Shown here: piece after piece, positions 22,197 through 31,977 of the stretch
Layout: each line of letters starts with the position of its first letter
Position numbering within the stretch: the first letter of the stretch is position 1
Notes under the pieces: model-generated
Told to the model about the DNA's origin: nothing
Databases searched by the model: none
What the model saw: only the letters and a program-made list of their open reading frames with translations
DNA from: Erodium maritimum
Lineage: Eukaryota; Streptophyta; Magnoliopsida; Geraniales; Geraniaceae
Direction of reading: 5' to 3'
DNA: 64,000 bases
Assembly (NCBI GenBank): GCA_963921825.1
Contig: OY997594.1
Span: 32,160,956 to 32,224,955, forward strand
Position numbers and translations under genes: made by a program

Positions 22197-23885
22197 TTAA
22201 TTAGAGAAATTAGTTCCAGGAAGACTTGGATCTTCAAAATCCTTGTCTAAATCTACAAACTCATCCTCAGAACCCACTTCAAATTGTACACTGAGATTCC
22301 TTTTATCCTCCAATAAACTTAGTTGCTGCAGAATTTCCTCTTCCTTGCCTTTAGCTTTTAGGCCTAAAGCTTTGCCAAAACCCCAAGCTTTCTTAGCTTC
22401 AGATGATAAGGATAAGAAGGAGATATCCTTTTGAGTCTCCTGCTGCAATGGCTGATGTCCTTATTTGATTTTTGACCTAGTTACATATTTGTGAGGGGCT
22501 GCATTTTTTACTTTCTTCTTTCTTTTCTTTAGGTTGGACAGTTGCTGATGAGGTGTGGTTGTCAGTCCCGTAAAATCTGAAACTTCATTCACTTCAGCTT
22601 GAATGAAGAGAGACTCAAAAGAGGGGGGGGGGGAGTTTGAAATTGGAGAGCCAAATTCACCATCACTGTTCAAGCTATTCAGCCCTTGTGGACCCAAGGA
22701 AATGGGCTGTAAAGAGCAAACATTCCCATCCATGTCAGCTGTGTTAGGTGTTTCATTTTCCAAAGTCTGAGAAGGCTCCATCCTTAATAAATGCTTGACA
22801 GTTGAGACAGGAGAAGAGAGGATTATAGCTTGCTGGTTTAGAGGCAGAGTTAGATCCTTCTGAATTTCTGACAAATTGTGACTGAGATTTAACCCAAACC
22901 CCTCATGAGATTGAATATGAATAGTTCTGCCTTCCAATGGAACTACTTCTTCAATTAAATTTCCAACTACTGTAGAGATTGGAGGGGGATCTGAACAGAC
23001 ACCAACCACAGCTGCAATAACTTCTCCCTCTTCAATAAACTCAACTCCTAGAAGACCAACATTCTCCACCTGAGAATTTATAACCAATACATCTGGACCT
23101 AAAAGTTCTTCAGCCCTGACACCAACAATATCTGCAATAACTTCTCCAACTTCAATATTTTCAGCTCCAAGCAGGCCATCAATCTCCACCTGGTTTCTTA
23201 AAATTAAATCATCAGATAGTTGATTTTTTGAGAGTACCAGGTCATTAGTTTCCTCAATCAAAGCTAACTCATTCTCAACCATTAGGTGAGCTACTGGCCT
23301 TAGCATTTTAGAGCATAGGTTCTGAGTATTTAAACCAGGAGTAGGAGAAATGAGAGGATCTCCATAAGATGAACTGGATCCACTGAGATTTGATGAAGTT
23401 CCTGATGTATAAGGAGATTGCAGAGGAGGGACTGCACTTCCTAATATAGAGGAAACCAAGACTTTAAACTCAGAATTTGCAAGAGTGATGAGAACCTCCT
23501 CAAAAATGGGCTTCAGATTTTTGTTGTGAATGAGAACATATGCAATGTCTATTTCCAAGGCTTTTTTAGATGAAGGATGAGTAAATAGGATGTCTCCAAA
23601 ATCAATTACAGCAGCTTGAAAAGTTTCCTCACACCATCCATGGTAGGGAATGCCTTGTATAGCTAACCAAATAAACCTCCCACCTTTTAGGCAAATATCA
23701 ACAGGGGTTGGGATTTGAATCATCCATTCTTTCAACCAAGCACCCTTATCAGAGAGAAGTTCCTTATGATATTCCGTATCTGGACAATGTACCATAATAA
23801 CTTTGTTTCCCAATGATTTTAGCAAGATTTCAGAGGCTCCTTGCATTGCAATTTCATGCTGCATTGCTTCAATACTAATATTCAA
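22197..23885 (-). pseudogene. LINE ORF1, RNA-binding/chaperone type
   Basis: The frame covers 563 codons with one internal TAA at 22461-22463 after YVTRSKIK. A conserved block, GGRFIWLAIQGIPYHGW, followed by ALEIDIAYVLIHN is shared with the copy at 32662-33357. The distal part, AWGFGKALGLKA, matches AAGIWDYCKALGLKA at 34008-34060. The middle is long, Ser/Glu-rich and variable. An 11-base G run lies at 22623-22633. Upstream, an ATG near 23922 opens MEDVTISFSLISLEY in another frame, so one frame change probably removed the natural start. Confidence 0.8.
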
Positions 23886-23935
23886 GTGAGATAAGGCTAA
23901 ATGAGATTGTCACATCTTCCATAATAGAGTAGGCC

Positions 23936-24295
23936 CATTCGATTTAAATTGTAGGTTTAATAAGCACTAATTTGTTTTTTTTAATATTACACTTAAACAA
24001 GTCAGGTGTTTTAATGGTATTAGACTGAATCGGGTTTAATATCCAAAAACATACTGAAACGATTGCCTCCTGCATGTTTTTTCCTCTTGGTTTTCCATGT
24101 AGTATGTGATAGATTTAATTGAGCTGAATCTTCCTAAATCGTGTACCATGACTTTCCCTAATGGCAAAGATGACCTTACGAACTTTGAGGTTCCAATCAG
24201 CCTAATGAACTATATAACTTTATGAGTTTTTTTATTCTATTATTATTTTGTTCAATTTTTTTTATAAGTTCAAAAAATTATTAGTAAGACTAATT
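23936..24295. other. AT-rich spacer, no gene seen
   Basis: Low-complexity AT-rich sequence between two LINE remnants. No frame or repeat end was recognised. Confidence 0.6.
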
Positions 24296-24891
24296 CCAAA
24301 GAGGAATCATAATGCACTGCTTCAAAAGAAACATGGTGGGAACCAATGATTACAAAGGGCTCCATCAAAGGGAGCCAAAATGCCTAACCTTTTTTAAAAA
24401 AAACAAGGAGCTGAAAAAAACCAGAAGAAACCCGTCAATCCTCGAAACCCGAGGTCAACGCCGAGTATTCGCATCCTTCTTGGCAGCCAACTCACGAATT
24501 GAAGTCCATGCGTCAGTTCCCTGTGACGAGGCTACGACCTGAGTTTTTCCGATTCGGACTTGCCCAACCTGTTTCCCAATATCGACGGGACAGATATACC
24601 TTTTGCGATCCAAAGAGACCTTTGGTTTACATTGTAGGGTATAAAATTTCGTCAAGTGTTTAGGGGGCGGCTCACACGTTTTGACTGTACGAGGGCATCC
24701 TTCCACGGGGAGTATTGACGCGCGGAAACGTCAACAAGAGCAACTGGTTCTCTTGACAAAGCTGAAATGGGCTCTGATCCAAAACATTGAACAGGCCCGG
24801 AATCAGGCACATCCGAAATGATCTGAGTAGGCCCGCTCTTAGGCCCAGACGGCCCACCAGCAACGACGTCTTCAACCTCGTCTTTCTCGAG

Positions 24892-25923
24892 TCAAACAGA
24901 ATCCCTGTAAATAGGGACATGTGCGATCACAACCTCCCAATGTAAATCAGATACGAGGTCGAGAGAATCCCGAGTGATATCCAATCCAAACTCATCCTCA
25001 ACAGAAGGTGATTTTGAACTCTCCTCATCCGTAACAAATGATGATTTTGAATTCTCCTCACCTTGAACGACCAACTCTAGCGAGACTCCGACGCCTACCG
25101 TACCGGACTCTTGCAATCCCAAATCGATCTCCAGAACACCCTGACCATTCACTTCCTCACATTGTACCTGAGATTTCGAAGGCTGCAGGATGCTCTGTTT
25201 CGGAACTTCATAAACAGAGCATGTTGTCGTCCAACGACGCCACGCCTTGGCAATAAAAAGAGTGTAACCATTGATCTTAAACTCATTCAAGGCCTCTATC
25301 ACCTTAGTCGTTGCGTCTTTTAAGTCAAAACGAACAAATCCGAAGTAATGATTGCTTCAACCTGGTCGTTTTGGAATGCTTATGGACACGATCGTACTGA
25401 AAGGACTAAACACATTTTGGGTCCATTCCTTCGACAATTCGAATGGTAAGCTGTTCACAAAAACCTCGTCCTCTAATTCAATGAAAATGCCGCTCACTGC
25501 CCGAGGCCGACGAACAACCCTTGGTACCGGGTGCTTCACAACTGAAACCCTCTGCGACTCGGTACCACCACGAAGAATTGACCTGTCCCGTGCATCATTG
25601 GCTTCTGCCGCGTCTGCATAACTAGAAGATGCTGCAAACTGTTGCCTCCTCCTACTACAAACAAGGTCATGATCCAAAACAGGATCAACTTTCTCCGCTT
25701 CACGTTTCTTCTTCTCCGTCGAGATCTTTCGGATCTTAACCTTGGAACGTTTCTTTGTTGCCCCTGAATCAGCAGGATCCTTCATCGACACCTCCGAAAT
25801 TGTCAACACGTGATTCAACGCCGTCACTATTGATTCCAACGCCACAGTCACCTCCACCAAAAGCCCATTGACAGATTTGGGTCTCCGACGAAGTTGTGAC
25901 GACGAGAGAGAAAGAGTCTTCAT
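24892..25923 (-). pseudogene. RRM-containing LINE ORF1
   Basis: One frame of 344 codons has a single in-frame TGA at 25357-25359. A basic segment, KKRSKVKIRKISTEKKKREAE, at about residues 55-75 could be a nuclear signal. The RRM follows, with RNP2-like VFVNSLP and RNP1-like YFGFVRF; the TGA lies in the loop between them. After the RRM comes INGYTLFIAKAWRRW and then an acidic tail. The order RRM then acidic or variable region fits the BNR-type LINE ORF1. RNA binding is inferred from the RNP motifs. Confidence 0.65.
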
Positions 25924-26067
25924 AGAGATACCACCACCTGCTCACAGCAAATAACAAAGCCCACAATCGTGTTGATGCAGAATAACATCCACCAGAAGCA
26001 AACAACACAACGCCCGGATCGGAGACAGAACACACCTACAACACCGGATGGATGAAATGACGACTGC

Positions 26068-26210
26068 ACGGAAACTCTGCCCAATCACGACCCTTGGAGA
26101 GGCTCAGCCGCAATACCCTGCACCTCCTCCAATTCTCTGATTTATCGGAAACTTTGCCCACATCTGACTCTTGGAAAGGCTCAGCCACAAACTGACCCTG
26201 CACTTCGTCT
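26068..26210. repeat. imperfect tandem duplication in the LINE leader
   Basis: GGAAACTCTGCCCA...CCTTGGAGAGGCTCAGCCGCAA is repeated about 80 bp later as GGAAACTTTGCCCA...CTTGGAAAGGCTCAGCCACAA, each followed by CCTGCAC. Duplicated leader modules are common in LINE 5' UTRs. Confidence 0.65.
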
Positions 26211-26540
26211 GAATCTGAACGGAGACGAGGTAGCAACACGAAACCCGAACAGAAGTATGGCTCCCACACCGGCAACGAGACGATCGGAGACGAGGCTCCC
26301 GCAATGGCACCCAGAGCGCTGTCCCTAAGCAACGAGAGGCACAACCCGATCTCCGATCTAGCCCATTCTGACGGCGGCTCGTCTTTGCGATTCCGATCAA
26401 GGAAACTCAGGCCAGAAAAGAGACCAACGATCCTTCCCTCTACTGACCTGATGAAGCTCGATGGAGGAATCACCGAGAACGACCACAAAGGGGTGCGTGG
26501 GGGAGCGCGTTTCCTAGGGCCGACATTATTATTTCGTTCA

Positions 26541-26928
26541 ATACTTGTGCATTATATTCAATAATCCGGATTACTTGTGGTCACAAATTTAGTTCCCGGT
26601 TTTTGGTTTGAATACTTGTGTGACCCTCTTGTAATATTTGTAAGATAAATGTATTAATTTGTATTCATTGACAGAGGCGACACTTTCTTGTTCTCCTTTC
26701 AAGTTTCCCCCACCTATTCGCATGAAGCACAAAAATTCAAGTGCAAGACTAAGGATACCAAGACTAAGAAGTTCCATAGGCTGTGATTTAGTCATTAACT
26801 TTTTTTTTATATGATATCCAATTTGCAGTTCTAAGTCTAACATCCTAATATTGACTTAGGAGAAGATAGGAAACCATAATTTATGGACTGTATGACTATT
26901 GACGATATTTTGTGATTGTTTTTTATTG
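26541..26928. other. intergenic, no gene seen
   Basis: AT-rich spacer with no recognisable frame, ending at the foldback MITE. Confidence 0.6.
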
Positions 26929-27325
26929 GGGTAAACTACAAATATCTACCTTAAATTTTTAGCGTTTAACTGATACCTATCATAATTTTTTTTAACTGAT
27001 ACCTACTCAGATGTTTAGTTTTTTTAACAGATAGTCCAAGCAGACAGCTAAAATGACGAAAATACCCTCAACTACATTTCTGTAATTATTTAAAAAATCG
27101 CTTTTGTTAAGTATATATATGTACTTATTAAATCACTTCATTTTATTTAAAAAATCACTTCAGTTTATTTTTAAAAAAATCGATGAGGGCATATTCGTCA
27201 TTTTAGCTGTCTGCTTGGGCTATCTGTTAAAAATCTAAACATCTGAGTAAGTATCAGTTAAATTTTTTTTAGGGTAGATATCAGTTAAACGCTACAAATT
27301 TGGGGTAGGTATTTGTAGTTTACCC
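26929..27325. mobile_element. foldback MITE with ~140-bp inverted repeats (MULE-like)
   Basis: Both ends begin GGGTAAACTACAAATA and stay similar for about 140 bp inward, sharing GCGTTTAACTGATA, ACTCAGATGTTTAG and AAGCAGACAGCTAAAATGACGAA. Flanking 9-bp sequences TTTTTATTG (26920-26928) and TTTCTATTA (27326-27334) match at 7 of 9 places, which suggests a Mutator-like 9-bp duplication that has since diverged. There is no coding capacity. Confidence 0.78.
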
Positions 27326-27600
27326 TTTCTATTATTTATTGGCTACTAGGATATGTGACCATACTACTCTTGATCTTGATATGTAAGATGAAGATCTCCT
27401 CAATCATACAATCGGATCCAATGGTTATGATGTCAGTGACGTACAATCGGATCTGATAACCCATAGCTAGTTAACAGGTAAAATCATAACCATTGCTTGT
27501 TGGATGTAAATGGAAAAATCTGATGGATTACTTAAATTATATTTCTGATTGATTTCAAATTTTCGTTATTATACTAACTACCTCACATTGGTAACACCTA
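27326..27600. other. short spacer with a 13-bp inverted repeat
   Basis: CAATGGTTATGAT at 27420-27432 is mirrored by ATCATAACCATTG at 27484-27496, and ACAATCGGATC occurs twice nearby. No gene is visible. Confidence 0.5.
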
Positions 27601-28521
27601 AAAACATTCTTATTCATCCACTCCAGGTTTGTGTCGTCTTTACGACCGGAAGCCTCCCACTGTCTTTGGTCTTGTGAGTTTGATTCAGCGTGGATGGGTC
27701 TGGGTAGTTTCGTCTTCGTCCCTGTTTGCTTCTGGCGTGTCTTTGTTGTCCGTGTGGATCGCAGTTTGTAGGTGTCTTCTCTTCTCGCAGACTCGGTTCC
27801 TAGCCAACTTCGGTCGTAATTCTGACGGCCTCCTTCACCGTTGCTGCAATTTCAGGCCTCTCGACCTCCGCCCTTTGGTTTTGTCGTGCCTAGGATCCGT
27901 TTATCCCCTCTTTCCTTTTCCTTTTGTTGGAGTAGCAACACTTTCTAATGATGTCGCTGGTTGTGTCATCCCAAAATTACATGAGGAAAGAGACAAGAAT
28001 AAAGGTGAAGACATATTTGTGGAGCCAGGCAGTGATCGCGCTAATTTGGGAAAGGACAATTCTCATAGTGGTGAGGTTGGGGAGGTGGGGGTTGGGAAGG
28101 AGATGATTGATTTTTAAATCGAGGACCGGTTCAGAAAAGCCCAAGTGCAAGGTGAATTATCTCCTATCAAAGTATTCATGTTGAACTTACCGGATGGATC
28201 CACTATAGACAGCGTTCGGGCCATTTTTAATATTGTGGGCGAGGTACAAACTGTCACCCTTCCGCCCAATTCGAACCATAGAGACTGATTCTTTGGTTTT
28301 GTCAGATTTAAGCCAGGGACCGACCTGGAAAAGGTGGTAAGGGGGGCAACGGTTCTAAGTTGGGTTCAAACACGTTATTCGTAGCTCAGGCGTGGGACAC
28401 GGATCTAGGTTTGGGGAATGATTTAAGGAACGTCAATAACTAGAAGAGAGAGTGTTGCTCAAGGACAAATCATTATTGGGGAAATACATCAGATCCACAT
28501 ATCGGTGGATGCTCGCTTGAA
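27601..28521 (+). mobile_element. LINE 5' fragment with RRM-type ORF1, plus strand
   Basis: A leader-like open stretch (27629-28117) runs into a broken ORF1 with RNP2-like KVFMLNLPDGSTIDSVRAIF at about 28170 and RNP1-like FFGFVRFK at about 28290. It ends where gypsy reverse transcriptase sequence begins, near 28522. Stops interrupt the frame at least twice (after EMIDF at 28115 and within SNHRD*FFG at 28286). The RRM resembles those at 25350 and 32490 in this window. No ORF2 follows. Confidence 0.55.
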
Positions 28522-29577
28522 AGAGGAGGCAATGCACCAACTAGCTTTCAAACCCTCATGACACAAGTCCTTCAACAATTCCTCAGAAGGTTTGTGTTAG
28601 TGTTTTTATGACATTCTTATTTACATTCATACCTGGGAAGAATATTTAAAGAATGAGGAGATGTCCTTACTGAAGTTAATAGAAAATCAGTTGTATGCCA
28701 AATTGAGTAGTTGTGCCTTTGGATAGTCCCAAGTTAAGTATCTTGGCCATATCATACCAGCACAAGGAGTCTCTACTGATCATGTAAAATTGGAGCAAGC
28801 ACCGATGGCCAGTGCCTAAGAATATTAAGGCTTGAGGGGTTTTCATGGTCTCACTAGTTACTACAGAAAATTTGTGTAGACTTATGGAGTGTTAGCAAGA
28901 CCATTGTCCAATTTATTGAGGAAGGGATCCTCTGTTTGGTATGAAGAGGCACAAAAGAGTTTTGATAAGCTTAAGGAAGCTATGACATCCACTCTAGTCT
29001 TGAGGTTGCCTGACTTTTCTCTTCTTTTCATAATTGAAACTGATGATAGTGACGTGGGAATTGGGGGGAGTTTTGATGCAAGAAGGGCATCAAATTTCCT
29101 ATATGAGTAAGGCCTTGGGAACAATGACTCAAGATATTTCTACTTATGAGAAGGAATTTCTTGCTCTAGTTACTACCATCCAGGAAAGGAGGCATTACAT
29201 CTCTACTACACCATTTGTGATCAGGACAAATCAGCAGGCCCTTAAATTCCTCATAGAGAAAAAATTGACCACTACTGTCTAGCACAAGTGGTTAGCTAAG
29301 CTAATGGGGCTACAATACACTATTGAGTATAATAAGGGCAAAAAAACATTGTGGTTGATGCACTTTCAAGGGTTTCCCATGAAGACTTTAAGGAGATCTC
29401 TATTGTGGTGCTTGCTTGGATTACTGAAGTCGCTTAGATTCTCTTGAGGGACAAGGAAATGGAGGGCCTCCTCAAGTAGTTTATATTGACTCTTGAAGCC
29501 TTACCTGATTACTCATGCAAGAAATGAGTGATATGGATGAATAGCAAGATCATGCTTGGAACTGGTTCTAGTATAAG

Positions 29578-31265
29578 TGTTGGGTCTCGAGGTAGGGTTG
29601 GAGATGAACCAACTCGCAGCGGAAAATCAATAAAAACCAAGAGACGATTAAAACCATGAAACAACTAACAAAGAATGGATTCACAAGAGAAAAATTCAGC
29701 ACTATCTCTTACCAAAACAAGAACACCGGTTAACGAATGATTGGCTTGAGTCTCCAAGACGCCTACGTATCCACATGGGAATCAAAGCCACGTAGTTCTT
29801 CTCTTTGAGGACTCAAGAACACAAAAATGGAGGAGGAAACTAGCCAAACCCGAAATGGCCATGGAAGAGGGAGAGAAAATGTGTTTCCTATTCTTGTCTT
29901 GTCTTTGTTATGTTGAAAAAAGATGACTTAAACATAACAAAACCCATACTTGTCCAACTAAAGGCATGAGACAAGTATGGTGTCAAGTAAGGTGTAAATA
30001 GGACAAAGTATGGCAAGAAAAGATTGGGTTAGGTGGTGAATCACCAACACCTTAATCCTTGTCTTGCTTACTTAGTACTAATTAATCAAGACTTGATTAA
30101 TTAGTTCCATGGGCCTTGGTTGCATGGGCCTTTCATGGGCCTCTTGGAACATGGCCCGTGGCCATTTCCAACGAGGTCCCGTGATTCGCTCATCGCCTCC
30201 ATGCCTTCCATACCGGAAATGTCCAACATTATCCGACGCGATCAATCCCAAGACTCCAAGCCTTGTCTCGATCCGTAAAGTCCTATTCACTTACGGGCAC
30301 ATGACCCAAAACCCAGTTTTGGTCATGTCCCGAGACAACTCCCTTTTGGCCATTCTCCATAAATGTGTCAATGAGTTTCATCCTTCGGTGTGACCCTTAG
30401 GTTTATGCATGTCAATAGATCAACGTAAAATCCCATTTTACTTGATCCTATTTAAGTGGCAACTAACGAGACTTTAGTATTGCCTGACACTACATAACGA
30501 ATCGACCCTGTCGATTCTAACCTTTCCGTCGTCCCTGTCATTATCCTTTTATCTCCGATATCCTGATTGAGATAAGGCATAGAGCCGTCATCCTTATTAT
30601 TCTCAATCACCGTTCCTTGATATGTGAGATGACTGAAGATATGATACCCAGTATCATGTGCATGGCCATGCTATTCTTCCAGTCACTCTCGATCAAGCGG
30701 CCGAGAACCGATATCTTTCCCATACCTTAGTACGAGGGATAAATCCCTTAGCCGTCTTTCGTGTCACTCATGTAGCCCGTCCCCAAGCCAATCCTGGCCG
30801 TTATGGAAGCCCTGTTACGGACAACGTTAGGCTCAAGTCAAACTCAGTTGTTGACTACATAACGATCACAAAGACTCCTTGGTCTAAGGATACATAACAA
30901 GCTACAACACTGAATATGATCATGACTTAATCTATGACACATATTCAGGGCGGGTCGTCCAATATCATGTCCCACATGATATCTATGATCAGACTCCGGA
31001 ATCCCATTCCAATGACTAACAGAACGTAAGCCATAAAGAGCCATCTTTCATACTAGTCGCTTCTAGTGAAGCTTTGTTGACTAGGGACCCATCGAGTGTG
31101 ATCTATCTCGATCTATGGTTCTATTCGCATGGTGGGCATAGATCAGAGCACACATCGATATATTACTCCAACACATAAGTAATATAAAGCCGCTTTAATT
31201 TTATTGCTAACGATGATATATACATTTGGACATTTAGGATTGAACTACGGGCACTAAGACTAACA
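29578..31265 (-). mobile_element. solo LTR of the Ty1/copia family, minus orientation
   Basis: This 1688-bp segment begins TGTTGGGTCTC and ends GACTAACA, with a perfect ATAAG target duplication at 29573-29577 and 31266-31270. It is closely similar along its length to 1499-3021 and 59337-61246. It lies inside the gypsy chromovirus and is therefore younger. Confidence 0.9.
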
Positions 31266-31977
31266 ATAAGGACCAAGGTGATTCAGGCATTGCATGATTC
31301 AGCTTTTGGGGGACATTCTGGAATCAATTCCACTTTACAAAGGAAGAGGGCTCAATTTTTTTGGCCACCGATGAATATGGGTATTCTGGATTTTGTTAAG
31401 AATGGTGACACTTGCTAAAGATGCAAGGATGAGCATATCATCCCTAAAGTTATGGCCAAACTGAGGGAGTGAATCAATACTTGGAAGCTAACTTAAGGGT
31501 TATGTGTCACCAAGTTCCCAAGAAGTGGCACTCCTGGCTCACTATGGCTCAGTTTTGGTACAATTCTTGTTACCATACATCTCTCAAAATGTCAGCATTT
31601 GAAGTTCTCTATGGCTACCCTCCTTCTGTACTGAGCACCACTACAATTCCTTCTAAAGTTCAGGCAGTAGAGGAATTTATCGAGTCTAAGAAGGAGTAGG
31701 ATAAGGTTTTGAAGGAGAATTTGAGGTATGCTAGGGACATGATGAAGGTCTAAGCAGACAAACATAATACTGAGAGGTCATTTTCCATAAGAGATTGGGT
31801 TTATTTGAGGCTACAACCTTATAGACAAACCTTGTTCAGTTGAGGAAGAACATAAAGGTTGTTGCAAGATTTTATGGGCCTTTTCAAGTCATAGAGAAGA
31901 AATTTCTTGTAGCATACAAGCTGATACTTCCTGGAGGATCTTTGATTCATCTGATGTTCCATATATCTCTGCTTAGC

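Larger units (their letters stand above)
17671..23935 (-). mobile_element. L1-type LINE with ORF1 and ORF2, 5' truncated
   Basis: On the minus strand the order is ORF1 (23885-22197), a 6-base gap, ORF2 (22190-18630), a 3' UTR of about 950 bp and a poly-A tract seen as the T-run at 17671-17683. The 3' tail resembles the LINE tails near 41960. Each ORF has one in-frame stop, and ORF1 lacks the N-terminal RRM found in the related copy at 31978-34822, so the copy is 5' truncated near 23935. No clear target duplication was found. Confidence 0.88.
24296..26540 (-). mobile_element. LINE 5' fragment with RRM-type ORF1
   Basis: The minus strand starts with a GC-rich leader (26540-25924), then an ORF1 frame with an RRM (25923-24892) and a further 600 bp that keep ORF1-like C-terminal character. 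No reverse transcriptase follows. Plant LINEs with an RRM in ORF1 are known (the BNR type described in beet), which is the basis for the call. A host RRM protein pseudogene is the main alternative. Confidence 0.6.

Noticed and set aside
22623-22633. G11, G12 (42800) and G11 (45698) runs as biological signals
   Set aside because: Homopolymer runs in decayed elements are more likely replication or sequencing slippage sites; no shared context was seen.
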